Shown: piece by piece, positions 42,663-51,082 of the stretch
Layout of the letters: each line of letters starts with the position of its first letter
Position numbering within the stretch: position 1 is the stretch's first letter
Assembly: GCA_033762195.1 (NCBI GenBank)
Contig: JANRLV010000129.1
Coordinates: 1-64,000, forward strand
Direction of reading: 5' to 3'
DNA: 64,000 nt
Source of the DNA: SpSt-398 sp033762195
GTDB lineage: Bacteria; Bacteroidota; Bacteroidia; Chitinophagales; Chitinophagaceae
Program-made: the position numbers and the translations under genes
Notes under the pieces: generated by a model
What the model was told of the DNA's origin: nothing
What the model saw: only the letters and a program-made list of their open reading frames with translations
The model's database searches: none

Positions 42663-44087
42663 TCATCGAACAATAGAAAATTTGCAGGTACTTACTTCCG
42701 CTTCGTCTATCATTTGCAATGTGTACACGCCCGGTTGCAACCTGTTGAGATTATTGATACTGATGGAATTGTTTCCTTCATAAACGGTGGCCTTTTGTGT
42801 CAGCACCACTTTTCCGGTGAAATCAATGACCCGGAGATCCACCATGCCTTTCGATACAGCAGTCATGCGTACGGTAGCATTTCCACTTACGATCGGGTTG
42901 GGGTTGATCACGATACCGCTGATCGCTTTGCTGCTGCGACGGATCAGGACAGTCGTGCTATAGGTGAATTTGCCATCCAGATCCACCATTTTGAGTCTGT
43001 AATAAAAAGCATTGCCATTCACACTGCTCAGGTTATCCTTAAGCTCATAGCTTCTGGTTTGTCCAGGGCCACCCGTAGGGTTGACCAGACCAACATTTGT
43101 AAAGTCGATTCCATTCACACTGCGCTCTACCTCATACTGGCGGAATTTCACTTCATTCTCAGCGGTCCAGTTCAGGATAGCGCTACCGCCATTGTATCTG
43201 CCGGTAAAACCAAGCAGGTGTACAGGGAGGGTGGATTGAGAGGGGAATTCAAAACAGCCAAAGCGTCCACCATACTGGCGGGTGGGCTGACCAAAGTTGG
43301 TTGCCAGGCCACCTGATTCGTAGTTATAACCCATACGATAGGTGATAAAGGACTGGGCAACCCCGTATTGTCCGGCAACGGCTACTTCCGCGCAACGAGA
43401 CACTCCATCTCTTTCGCAAACACTTCCGGCAAACCCTCTCCAGGTACTGGCATCTCCAGTGTACTGATAGGCCACCAGTTCAGTATTGCTGTTTCCGTTG
43501 ATGGTCAGTGGTGGTGCTTCACGGAATACACCGGTTTCACGAAACCAGCGTTGACCGGTCATAGAGCCATCCACATCATAATGGACATAGTTCAGATTCG
43601 CCAAAACGGCGGGTACGGTAAAGTCGTTATTGCTGACCGGGTTATCTACATGCAGGTAAAAACGAACAGTGAACTGCACATAACCATCGCGGTCGGTAGC
43701 GCCCAGGTTCTGGTCCGGAGAGATCCGGGGGGCGAAGAAAGAAGCGATACTGATACCACCCTGGTCAACTGCTGCATCATCATCTACACTCTGCAGGATG
43801 GCACGATAGGTAGCATCCACGGATACCGTGGCATGCACACGTTGTCCATTTACAAGCGCTACATCGGTAAAACGATAGACCTGGGTTGCGGCATTAAAGG
43901 TCCCACCCTGGAAATTCGTCACCACGATGTTGGAGCCCGGAGGACAGATGTCAATATTTGCATTTGTGGTACAAAAGGAGGCGTTACAGCTAATCGGATT
44001 GGCAGGGACGCTTCCTGGCGCAGATTGCGCATAGCTTCGGTTACTCAGCCATAATAATGGCGTAAGGAGTAGAAAATATTTGATCAT
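42663..44087 (-). CDS. T9SS-secreted cysteine-containing surface protein
   Basis: 474 residues. Signal peptide ending SNRSYAQ. The N-terminal domain (about 25-290) contains several cysteines (CNASFC, NIDIC) and a conserved beta-rich stretch (DRDGYVQFTVRFYLHVDNPV) that I cannot assign. A short fibronectin-like segment (LNWTAENEVKFRQYEVERSV) precedes a type A type-IX sorting domain (VINPNPI, LRVIDFTGKVV, LQPGVYTLQMI). It should be exported and displayed on, or released from, the cell surface. Its strong promoter lies about 190 bp upstream, giving an unusually long leader. A terminator follows. Confidence 0.87.
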   Translation of the reverse strand: MIKYFLLLTPLLWLSNRSYAQSAPGSVPANPISCNASFCTTNANIDICPPGSNIVVTNFQGGTFNAATQVYRFTDVALVNGQRVHATVSVDATYRAILQSVDDDAAVDQGGISIASFFAPRISPDQNLGATDRDGYVQFTVRFYLHVDNPVSNNDFTVPAVLANLNYVHYDVDGSMTGQRWFRETGVFREAPPLTINGNSNTELVAYQYTGDASTWRGFAGSVCERDGVSRCAEVAVAGQYGVAQSFITYRMGYNYESGGLATNFGQPTRQYGGRFGCFEFPSQSTLPVHLLGFTGRYNGGSAILNWTAENEVKFRQYEVERSVNGIDFTNVGLVNPTGGPGQTRSYELKDNLSSVNGNAFYYRLKMVDLDGKFTYSTTVLIRRSSKAISGIVINPNPIVSGNATVRMTAVSKGMVDLRVIDFTGKVVLTQKATVYEGNNSISINNLNRLQPGVYTLQMIDEAEVSTCKFSIVR

Positions 44088-44276
44088 GCTTCAAGTTTTA
44101 ACGTATTCCGAGGGTTTAGCGGATATGGATACGTAGGCGGCAAATGCTCAGCCTGCTGAAGCTTTTCAGAATAAAAAATTGGACTAATAGAGGTTTTGAA
44201 GGAAGATTGGTCGGATTAGTGGTGTCTCGTGGATAGAAGGATACGCAAAGTAGAGGGTGTAACGATGTTCTAGATG

Positions 44277-44307
44277 CAAACCTAATATCCGTTTTTTGAT
44301 TTTGCAA
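44277..44307 (-). promoter_or_regulatory. Full Bacteroidota promoter for the T9SS gene
   Basis: TTG (44305-44307), a 20-bp spacer and TAGGTTTG (44284-44277) on the minus strand. Transcription from here leaves a leader of roughly 180 nt before the ATG at 44087. The gap 44088-44276 holds no gene that I can see. Confidence 0.75.
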
Positions 44308-44316
44308 GTATTCTAA

Positions 44317-44346
44317 GAAAAAAACCCCTCCGGGGAGGGGTTTTTA
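44317..44346. terminator. Bidirectional terminator after rpsA
   Basis: AAAAACCCCTC-CGGG-GAGGGGTTTTT: a symmetric stem with A-run and T-run on both strands, 19 bp after the rpsA stop codon. Confidence 0.9.
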
Positions 44347-44364
44347 CGATAGTGCTATTCAGAA

Positions 44365-46263
44365 TCAGCTCTTTGCTTCGTCGCCAGAGCCTTTCTCTTC
44401 TTCTTTCAATTTGGCTTTGATCTCGGCCAGGGCACCCAGGTCACCCAGGGTGGCTTTTTCTACCTTGCTCTGGATGGTTTTAACAGCCTTCTTGGTTTTT
44501 TCCGATTCTACGCGGGCTTCTTTTTTAGCCGCTTCTTTTTCATCGGTTTTGGCTTGTTCCCAGATACGGGTATGGGAGATCACGATCCGCTTTTCATTGC
44601 GATCGAACTCGATCACAACGAATGGACGGTTATCATCAACGACGATGGGTTTGCCATCTTCGGTGCTGAGATGACGGCTGGGGGCAAAGCCTTCCAGTCC
44701 GTAAGGAAGCTGTACCACAGCGCCTTTGTCATCGCGGCGGATAACGGTTCCTTCATGGATACTGCCGATGGCAAAGGTATCCTGAAGGGTATTCCAGGGA
44801 TCTTCTTCCAATTGTTTGTGTCCGAGTTGGAGTTTGCGGTTATCCTTGTCAATGCCCATGATAATGACATCGATCTTCTCTCCTACTTTCGTATAGTCGG
44901 AGGGGTGGTTAAAGCGCTTCAGCCAGCTCAGGTCGGAGATATGGATCATACCACCGATACCGGGGGCCAGTTCCACGAATACACCATAAGGTGTGATATT
45001 CTTTACCAGACCGTTGTGACGGCTTTCCAGCGGGAATTTCACTTCGATGGTGCTCCAGGGATCTTCGCTGAGTTGTTTGATGGAGAGGCTCATTTTGCGG
45101 CTGTTCTTATCCAGCGTCACCACTTTGGCCTCATGCTCATCACCCAGTTTGAAGAATTCTTTGGCATTGATCGGTGTATTGGCCCAGGTGATCTCACTTA
45201 CGTGCACCAGTCCTTCTACACCAGGGAGGATCTCGAGGAAGGCGCCATAGTCTTCGATATTCACTACACGGCCTTTGATCACTTCACCTTCTTTGATATT
45301 CTCAGGCAGCACATCCCAAGGATGTGGGGTCAGTTGTTTCAGACCCAGGCTGATACGTTTTTTCTCGTCGTCGAAATCCAATACCACCACATTGACCTTC
45401 TGGTCCATTTTCAATACCTCGCTTGGGTGGTTGATACGTCCCCAGGAGATATCGGTGATATAGAGCAGACCGTCCAGGCCACCAAGATCCATGAAGGCAC
45501 CGAAATCGGTGATGTTCTTCACAGTTCCTTCGAGTACCTGTCCTTTTTCCATCTTGCTCATGATCTCGGCACGTTGTGCTTCGATATCGCTTTCAATCAG
45601 GGCTTTGTGGCTTACTACGGCATTCTTGATGGTTTCGTTGATCTTCACCACTTTGAACTCCATGGTCTTGCCGACAAACTGATCGTAGTCGGTAACAGGT
45701 TTAACATCGATCTGAGATCCGGGAAGGAAGGTTTCCATTCCGAATACATCCACGATAAGACCACCTTTGGTCTTGTTGGTAACGGTACCGGTAATAACCT
45801 CGCCCGTTTTGTGTACTTCCATGATACGCTCCCAGGCACGTGTGATACGGGCTTGCTTGCGGCTCAGGTTGAGGTGACCATCCCGGTCCTCTTTTTCCAC
45901 TACCATTACTTCCACTTCATCACCGATCTTCAGATTGGGGATGTCACGGAATTCATTGAGGGAAACCAATCCATCACTTTTGAAACCGATATTCAGTACA
46001 ACATCCGTCTTGGTAAGACCAACCACAGTACCAGCCATCAGTTCTCCGTCTACGATGTTACGGAATGTAGCATCATACACTTTGTCATACTTCTCTTTTT
46101 CATCCTTGCTGTACAACGATACATTGCGCTTGTCAATTGACCAGTCAAAATCGTCGTGAGCAGTCTCCACAGGTACATTTTGTGTCGCTGTAGCCGCCAC
46201 GGTTTCCACCACGGGCGCCTCCTGGGATTCAGCGTTTGGGTTAACAATATTGTTTTCAGACAT
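44365..46263 (-). CDS. rpsA: 30S ribosomal protein S1
   Basis: 632 residues from ATG 46263 (MSENNIVNPNAESQ); a longer frame upstream overlaps the promoter. Six S1 RNA-binding repeats are visible, for example GELMAGTVVGLTKTDVVLNI, GQVLEGTVKNITDFGAFMDL, GEVIKGRVVNIEDYGAFLEI and SRHNGLVKNITPYGVFVELA. A C-terminal Lys/Glu-rich coil follows (about 570-632). S1 loads mRNA on the 30S subunit, important in a group with few Shine-Dalgarno sites. It has a full TTG-N20-TATCTTTG promoter and a leader hairpin (CCCGA/TCGGG). Confidence 0.97.
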   Translation of the reverse strand: MSENNIVNPNAESQEAPVVETVAATATQNVPVETAHDDFDWSIDKRNVSLYSKDEKEKYDKVYDATFRNIVDGELMAGTVVGLTKTDVVLNIGFKSDGLVSLNEFRDIPNLKIGDEVEVMVVEKEDRDGHLNLSRKQARITRAWERIMEVHKTGEVITGTVTNKTKGGLIVDVFGMETFLPGSQIDVKPVTDYDQFVGKTMEFKVVKINETIKNAVVSHKALIESDIEAQRAEIMSKMEKGQVLEGTVKNITDFGAFMDLGGLDGLLYITDISWGRINHPSEVLKMDQKVNVVVLDFDDEKKRISLGLKQLTPHPWDVLPENIKEGEVIKGRVVNIEDYGAFLEILPGVEGLVHVSEITWANTPINAKEFFKLGDEHEAKVVTLDKNSRKMSLSIKQLSEDPWSTIEVKFPLESRHNGLVKNITPYGVFVELAPGIGGMIHISDLSWLKRFNHPSDYTKVGEKIDVIIMGIDKDNRKLQLGHKQLEEDPWNTLQDTFAIGSIHEGTVIRRDDKGAVVQLPYGLEGFAPSRHLSTEDGKPIVVDDNRPFVVIEFDRNEKRIVISHTRIWEQAKTDEKEAAKKEARVESEKTKKAVKTIQSKVEKATLGDLGALAEIKAKLKEEEKGSGDEAKS

Positions 46264-46296
46264 GATAAAATTCCCGAGGGATTTAATTCGGGGGTG

Positions 46297-46327
46297 CAAA
46301 GATAGGAAATTATTTCAGGCAAAACAA
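46297..46327 (-). promoter_or_regulatory. rpsA promoter TTG-N20-TATCTTTG
   Basis: Both elements are exact (46327-46325 and 46304-46297), followed by GCACCCCCGAATT. A 5-bp CCCGA/TCGGG hairpin lies in the leader. The start region strongly resembles that of rpsJ. Confidence 0.85.
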
Positions 46328-46357
46328 GTAAATAAGGGTCTGAAAATCAATGAGTAA

Positions 46358-46456
46358 GAAATGAATAATAGGGAACATAAAATAAGGAATAAGGAAGGGG
46401 TTGCCCTACTACCTTATTCCACATTTTATATTCCTGATTCCTTATTTCTTATTTCT
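46358..46456. repeat. Inverted heptad block GAATAAG family
   Basis: A plus arm (AAATAAGGAATAAGG and variants, about 46358-46396) faces a complementary arm at 46410-46456. The minus-strand reading of the right arm (GAAATAA units) supplies the TAA stop of the flavoprotein gene. It lies between that stop and the rpsA promoter. Confidence 0.8.
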
Positions 46457-47669
46457 CAATGCCCACTGCTTTCGCCACACAAAACCCGCTTGTCCACGCA
46501 TGCTGAAAATTGAATCCGCCAGTCACTCCATCCACGTCCATGATCTCTCCGGCAAAGTACAATCCCGGCACGATCCGGCTCTGGCAGGTTTGGGGGTCAA
46601 TCTCGGAAAGTTTGATACCTCCGGCCGTGACGAATTCCTCTTTAAAGGTGGTCTTGCCTTTTACCTCAGCTTCCCAGGCGGTGAGCAATTGAATCAGTTT
46701 ATTCGTTTCCCTGGCTGGTAATTCACCCCATCGCTGTTCTGGTTTTAACCCGGATTGATAGAGCAGAAATTCCCAGAGCCTTGCCGGCAATGAAACCGGG
46801 CATCGGTTGATAGCACGTCGTGGATGGAGTACGCGTTGTTCCTGAAACAGGTTTCTCCAATCGTTCTCTTTCATTTCCTCCATCCAGTTGACCTGTACAG
46901 AGAAATTCCAGTTGCGTGCCGCCAGTTCGCGCGCACCCCAGGCACTGGATTTTAAAACGGCAGGACCACTCAATCCCCAATGGGTGATCAGCAGCGGACC
47001 TTGTTGTTCCAGTTTTGTCCCTTGTATCCTCACCCGGGCAGTTGGTACGGATACCCCCATGAGTTTTGAAATAGGGTGACCCGGTAGATTAAATGTGAAC
47101 AAGGAAGGAACAGGTCGTTCTATAGAATGGCCAAGTGCCTCGATCCAGGCAAAGGATTCTGGTTTTGCATAGCCTCCCGTGGCGATGCATATGGCTTTGG
47201 TCAAAACAGATCGGCCATCTTTTAATTGAACGGAAAATCCGTTTTCATTTTTTTTGACCGCTATTACATCGGCCTGCATCCACAGTTCAACACCATATTG
47301 ATTGATCTCCTTCATCAGACAATCAATAATTGTTTGCGAAGAATCAGTGGTGGGAAACATCCGGCCATCGGGTTCTGTTTTTAACTTCACCCCTCTTTCC
47401 TCAAACCAGTTCACCGTATCCGTAGTGAAGAATTCATGAAAGGATTTTTTGACAAAATTTTGACCACGGGGATAGCGTTTACTCATTTCCACTATATCAA
47501 AACAGGCATGGGTGACATTGCACCGCCCCCCACCGGATACTTTTACTTTTGAAAGGAGTTTACCCGATTTCTCTAAAACCAACACCTTTAGACCCTCTTT
47601 TAGCGTGGCTGCATTGGCCGCACAGAATATGCCGGCTGCCCCTCCTCCTATAATGACCAGGTCAGTCAA
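46449..47669 (-). CDS. BaiN/HI0933-family FAD-dependent oxidoreductase
   Basis: 406 residues from TTG 47669, the only possible start after an upstream stop. FAD-binding Rossmann motif VIIGGGAAGIFCAANAA at the N-terminus, the family phrase KVKVSGGGRCNVTH, ATGGYAKPESFA and the C-terminal LYFAGEIMDVDGVTGGFNFQHAWTSG region. The family includes BaiN, linked to bile-acid reduction, and many proteins of unknown role (formerly HI0933 or YhiN). Function here is unassigned. The stop lies in a heptad repeat. A full TTG-N19-TATATTTG promoter precedes the gene. Confidence 0.9.
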   Translation of the reverse strand: MTDLVIIGGGAAGIFCAANAATLKEGLKVLVLEKSGKLLSKVKVSGGGRCNVTHACFDIVEMSKRYPRGQNFVKKSFHEFFTTDTVNWFEERGVKLKTEPDGRMFPTTDSSQTIIDCLMKEINQYGVELWMQADVIAVKKNENGFSVQLKDGRSVLTKAICIATGGYAKPESFAWIEALGHSIERPVPSLFTFNLPGHPISKLMGVSVPTARVRIQGTKLEQQGPLLITHWGLSGPAVLKSSAWGARELAARNWNFSVQVNWMEEMKENDWRNLFQEQRVLHPRRAINRCPVSLPARLWEFLLYQSGLKPEQRWGELPARETNKLIQLLTAWEAEVKGKTTFKEEFVTAGGIKLSEIDPQTCQSRIVPGLYFAGEIMDVDGVTGGFNFQHAWTSGFCVAKAVGIEK

Positions 47670-47726
47670 TGTGCGTTAGATTGATTTAGAAAAAATGAAA
47701 CCATCGGTTGAAATGATAATCCTCCT

Positions 47727-47756
47727 CAAATATAGGATGGCCTAACCCAAATGCAA
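47727..47756 (-). promoter_or_regulatory. Promoter TTG-N19-TATATTTG of the flavoprotein gene
   Basis: TTG at 47756-47754 and TATATTTG at 47734-47727 on the minus strand, 58 bp before the TTG start. Followed by AGGAGGA. A small hairpin (ATGCG/CGCAT) lies upstream at 47770-47785. Confidence 0.75.
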
Positions 47757-47857
47757 GGGGAAGGATGTAATGCGTTTTCACGCATTGGCGATTAAACCAA
47801 AAAAATCTTACGAACTAAAGTTTCCAAAAGTCAGTACATTTAAAAAAACTAACGCTT

Positions 47858-48808
47858 TTGCTTTATTCTGCGCTCAAAATCATTGGGCAACCTGCCATCC
47901 GGATCTTTTGCAAAAGAGTGGATATCGATGATCCATCTTTTCTTCGGGAAAAAGGCCCCTTGCTTTTGGCGGCCAATCACCCCAATTCCTTTTTGGATGC
48001 CATCATTCTCGATCTGTATTTTGAAATGCCCATCTATTCTTTGGCCCGGGGCGATGCCTTTTACAGCCCCTCTGTCACCCGGATACTTACGGCCCTTAAG
48101 ATACTACCCGTGTACCGTACCAGTGAAGGAGTAGAGAACCTGTCTGATAATTACAAAACCTTTGATAGTTGCCTTGACCTCTTCAGGAAAAATGGCGTGG
48201 TTTTGATGTTCAGCGAAGGCAAGTGCATTAATGAATGGCATTTACGACCCTTAAAAAAAGGTACAGCGCGTCTTGCTATCAAGGCATGGGAAGAAGGGAT
48301 ACCCTTGAAGGTATTGCCGGTTGCCCTGAACTATGATTCCTTTGACAAATTGGGGAAAACGGTGATTATCCGTTTTGGGAAAATGATCCACAAGGAAGAC
48401 ATTCCCTTTGATCAACCCGATGGTCAGCGAAACAATGCCTTCAATCAATTATTACGCGCCGAACTTGAAAAAGGTGTTTTTGAAATTGATAAACAAGATG
48501 AAGAAAAGAGAGCAGCATTGTTTCAAAGCAAATCACAGGTCTGGAAAAAAATAGCATTGGCTGTTCCTGCCCTGTTGGGCTGGCTCACCCATGCGCCCCT
48601 CTATCTTCCTTTGAGAGCCTGGGCACGAAAAAAATACCTACGCTCCGATCACTACGACTCCGTGATGATGGGGCTTTTATTATTGGCCTATCCTGTTTAC
48701 CTGATCCTATTTACGCTGGTAGTTTCCTTGTTATTACCCATTGGGTTGGGTGCTCTGGGGTGTTTTCTGCTTTTGCCTTTGCTGGCCTGGTGCTACGTAC
48801 AGGTTTAG
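47858..48808 (+). CDS. Membrane-associated PlsC-like acyltransferase
   Basis: 316 residues. The start must be TTG 47858, because no ATG or GTG occurs between the upstream stop and the conserved region. LPLAT domain: LLLAANHPNSFLDAIIL (His and Asp five residues apart), VYRTSEG, LMFSEGKCINEWHLRPLKKGTARLA as the FPEG-like block. The C-terminus has two hydrophobic stretches (SVMMGLLLLAYPVYLILFTL and the final 25 residues), so it is membrane-bound. It probably acylates a lysophospholipid or glycolipid. It overlaps the convergent AAA ATPase gene by 4 bp. Confidence 0.85.
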   Translation: MLYSALKIIGQPAIRIFCKRVDIDDPSFLREKGPLLLAANHPNSFLDAIILDLYFEMPIYSLARGDAFYSPSVTRILTALKILPVYRTSEGVENLSDNYKTFDSCLDLFRKNGVVLMFSEGKCINEWHLRPLKKGTARLAIKAWEEGIPLKVLPVALNYDSFDKLGKTVIIRFGKMIHKEDIPFDQPDGQRNNAFNQLLRAELEKGVFEIDKQDEEKRAALFQSKSQVWKKIALAVPALLGWLTHAPLYLPLRAWARKKYLRSDHYDSVMMGLLLLAYPVYLILFTLVVSLLLPIGLGALGCFLLLPLLAWCYVQV

Positions 48809-49974
48809 TCAATGGTAACCGGGTAGTCATGGAGAAATTTCAGCCAAGGCTGAATGGAAATTCCATTTGATCGGTTCTCAGTTTGGTTGCCGTTATATAT
48901 CACCCACCCTTTTTTTTGCCCGGTAAGTTTTTGGTAAAAAACAAGGTTGTCAGTGTATGCATCGTTGATCGTTTTACCTGATTTTATTTCAATAGGGAGT
49001 CCCATTGTTCCTTCATCCGCGATCACATCGATCTCATGACCGGTTTTATCCCGCCAAAAAAAGTAGTTGGGCACTTTCCCCTGGTTAGTCTTTTTCTTAT
49101 ATAGTTCGGAAACGATCATTGTTTCAAATAGATTTCCTTTTATCGGATTATTTTCCAACAAGCGGGCATCGGTTAATCCCAATAAGGAGCAGACCAGACC
49201 TGTATCATAAAAATAAACCTTGGGGCGCTTGATTATGACTTTATTGAAGTTTCGATAATAGGGTCTTAATAAAAAAATGATAAAACTACTTTCCAAGATA
49301 CCGATCCATGACTGAATGGTTTTGGTGTCCACCCCTGCTTCTAATGCCAGGGAGGTCAGGTTGAGCTCATGCCCTGTTCTTCCGGCAAGTAGGCGCATGA
49401 ACCGCTCAAAAATAATCAGGTCAGTGATATTTTTAATTTGCCTGACATCACGTTCAATATAGGTCCGGATATAATTAGGATACCAATCCTCAGGCGCTAT
49501 CTTTCTGTCATGTACCGGAGGATACAGCCCTTTGATCAGGAGCTCGTTTGTCTCAGGGTTCTGGTCGGGGGTAAATAACTCAAGAACGGAAAATGGCAAT
49601 AATTGTATCATAGCCACTCTTCCAGCCAGACTTTGTGTGATGTTTTGTTGAAGGAGATAATTATTCGATCCTGTCAAAATGAATTTGCCAGATTCATTTG
49701 TATTGTCCAATCGCTCCTGGAGGTAGGCAAAAAGATCAGGGACTCGTTGAATCTCATCAAATATGGCTCCTTCACTATTCGCTTCCAAGAATCCACGAGG
49801 ATCCTCCTGGGCATACTTTCGGGTGTCCGGGTTCTCCAGAGAAACATATTTCTTATCGGGGAACAGGCTTTTGACCAAGGTTGTCTTTCCCGATTGACGG
49901 GGGCCTAATAGGGCAACCGACTTAAATACTCCAGCCAGGCTCCTGATCTTATCCGATGCTAATCGATTGATCAT
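48805..49974 (-). CDS. AAA_14 ATPase with C-terminal DUF4143 nuclease-like domain
   Basis: 389 residues from ATG 49974; a longer open frame overlaps map and is rejected. AAA_14 core: Walker A GPRQSGKTT (24-32), Walker B FDEIQ (72-76) and the sensor ILTGSNN. A short helical linker contains a winged-helix-like stretch (LNLTSLALEAGVDTKTIQSWI). The DUF4143 domain carries a PD-(D/E)xK-like pair: EID at 314-316 and EIKSG at 329-333. Such ATPases are widely scattered and often lone genes; their role is not settled and defence or mobile behaviour has been suspected. It follows map, and a perfect 43-bp palindrome lies 15 bp before its ATG. Confidence 0.9.
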   Translation of the reverse strand: MINRLASDKIRSLAGVFKSVALLGPRQSGKTTLVKSLFPDKKYVSLENPDTRKYAQEDPRGFLEANSEGAIFDEIQRVPDLFAYLQERLDNTNESGKFILTGSNNYLLQQNITQSLAGRVAMIQLLPFSVLELFTPDQNPETNELLIKGLYPPVHDRKIAPEDWYPNYIRTYIERDVRQIKNITDLIIFERFMRLLAGRTGHELNLTSLALEAGVDTKTIQSWIGILESSFIIFLLRPYYRNFNKVIIKRPKVYFYDTGLVCSLLGLTDARLLENNPIKGNLFETMIVSELYKKKTNQGKVPNYFFWRDKTGHEIDVIADEGTMGLPIEIKSGKTINDAYTDNLVFYQKLTGQKKGWVIYNGNQTENRSNGISIQPWLKFLHDYPVTID

Positions 49975-49989
49975 GAACAAATTTAATGA

Positions 49990-50032
49990 TTTTTGGACAA
50001 ATATGGAATCAGATTCCATATTTGTCCAAAAA
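49990..50032. promoter_or_regulatory. Perfect 43-bp palindrome before the AAA_14 ATPase gene
   Basis: Two exactly complementary 21-base arms (49990-50010 and 50012-50032) around a single A. The core is GGACAAATATGGAATC and its mirror. It starts at the base after the map stop codon and ends 15 bp before the ATPase ATG. It could be an operator for autoregulation, a terminator for map or a recombination site. It does not share the heptad pattern of the other repeats. Confidence 0.85.
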
Positions 50033-50857
50033 CTACATAACAAACTGACTGTTAAATGAATAGGAAGGAGAAAGCCAGGTATTCCTTTGCTCGGCTTCTT
50101 CGATGGGTTGGTAATTGGAGAGGATATCTGCCTTGTCTTTGCGAATGCAGACATCATGTTCAAAGTGTACGGAGGGTTTGCCGTCCTTGGTGCGAACGGT
50201 CCAGCCATCTGACTCCGTGTACACTTCTTTTTTTCCCAGGTTGATCATGGGTTCAATGGCGAGCACAAGTCCTTCCTTGAGTTTGGCACCGGTACCTCTG
50301 CGACCATAATTGGGCACCTGTGGATCTTCATGCAGGGAACGGCCAAGACCATGTCCCACGAGTTCACGCACAACGCCGTATCCATGTTTTTTTTCGGTAT
50401 GCTCCTGGATAGCAAAAGATATATCCCCGACCCGGTTGCCTGCTATCGCTTTTTCAATGCCTTTAAAGAGCGATTCTTTGGTAACGTTTATAAGCTGTAT
50501 TGTTTCTTCTCCGGGGTCTCCAATAGAAAAAGTATAGGCATGATCACCATGCCATCCATCCAAAATGACACCCACATCGATCGTAATGATATCTCCTTCC
50601 TTTAATTCTTTTTTATTAGGAAATCCATGTACCACCACATCATTGACGGAGATACAGGAATTGAAAGGATATCCATTATATCCCAAAAAAGAAGGAATGG
50701 CTTTATGATCACGGATATACTCCCCGATCCGCACATCCAGTGAAAGGGTATTGATACCCGGTTTTAGCATAGCCGCCACTTCCGTCAGTGTATGACTGAC
50801 CAGTAGCGCACTGGCGCGCATTTTCTCGATCTCCTCCGATGATTTATAGTGGATCAT
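50033..50857 (-). CDS. map: Methionine aminopeptidase, type I
   Basis: 274 residues from ATG 50857 (MIHYKSSEEIEKMRAS). Metal ligands visible: the two aspartates of TIDVGVILDGWHGDHAYTF, the histidine of GHGLGRSLHEDP, and the glutamates of AIEPMINLG and FEHDV. It removes the initiator methionine from new proteins. The C-terminus carries about 25 extra residues (NTWLSPSYSFNSQFVM) after the usual end. It follows secY by 222 bp as in many spc operons, but has its own TATTTTTG promoter box. The expected next genes (infA, rpmJ, rpsM) are absent; the AAA_14 ATPase takes that place. Confidence 0.96.
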   Translation of the reverse strand: MIHYKSSEEIEKMRASALLVSHTLTEVAAMLKPGINTLSLDVRIGEYIRDHKAIPSFLGYNGYPFNSCISVNDVVVHGFPNKKELKEGDIITIDVGVILDGWHGDHAYTFSIGDPGEETIQLINVTKESLFKGIEKAIAGNRVGDISFAIQEHTEKKHGYGVVRELVGHGLGRSLHEDPQVPNYGRRGTGAKLKEGLVLAIEPMINLGKKEVYTESDGWTVRTKDGKPSVHFEHDVCIRKDKADILSNYQPIEEAEQRNTWLSPSYSFNSQFVM

Positions 50858-50863
50858 TGGGTG

Positions 50864-50871
50864 CAAAAATA
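50864..50871 (-). promoter_or_regulatory. -7 box TATTTTTG upstream of map
   Basis: Perfect TAnnTTTG on the minus strand followed by CACCCA and the ATG at 50857, so a near-leaderless mRNA is implied. No TTG at the ideal distance. Confidence 0.55.
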
Positions 50872-50890
50872 CGAAAATTTCAGGAGGGGA

Positions 50891-50939
50891 AATAGCTGAT
50901 AGCTAAAAGCGCTTGGCGGTTAGCTTTTAGCTTTTGGAT
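50891..50939. repeat. Heptad array AAAAGCT family with internal inversion
   Basis: Seven units in one unbroken 7-base phase (AATAGCT, GATAGCT, AAAAGCG, CTTGGCG, GTTAGCT, TTTAGCT, TTTGGAT). The sense switches in the middle, giving a hairpin. Lies between map and secY. Confidence 0.85.
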
Positions 50940-50977
50940 TCTTTGATCAGGTAAATACTGCAAATCTGTGTAATGGA

Positions 50978-51014
50978 AAACGGGTTGTAAGCTTTTTAAA
51001 CTTACAACCCGTTT
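50978..51014. terminator. 14-bp perfect hairpin after secY
   Basis: AAACGGGTTGTAAG pairs exactly with CTTACAACCCGTTT across a 9-nt loop, 66 bp after the secY stop. No T-run follows on the minus strand, so termination is plausible but not certain. Confidence 0.6.
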
Positions 51015-51051
51015 CTATAATTTCTTTATGTCTAATAAGGTGTAGTCCCTA

Positions 51052-51082
51052 CTAAATGCTAAAAGCCAATAGCTAATAGCTA
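51052..51082 (-). repeat. Short heptad array TAGCTAT at the secY stop
   Basis: Four units and a partial one read on the minus strand (TAGCTAT twice, TGGCTTT, TAGCATT). The first unit begins with the TAG stop codon of secY. Confidence 0.85.

Noticed and set aside
44554..46140. 528-codon plus-strand frame opposite rpsA
   Set aside because: An antisense shadow of the six S1 repeats, with no promoter or recognisable protein.
49975..50208. N-terminal extension of the AAA_14 ATPase
   Set aside because: It would read through the palindrome and the end of map; homologous sequence starts at MINRLASDKI.
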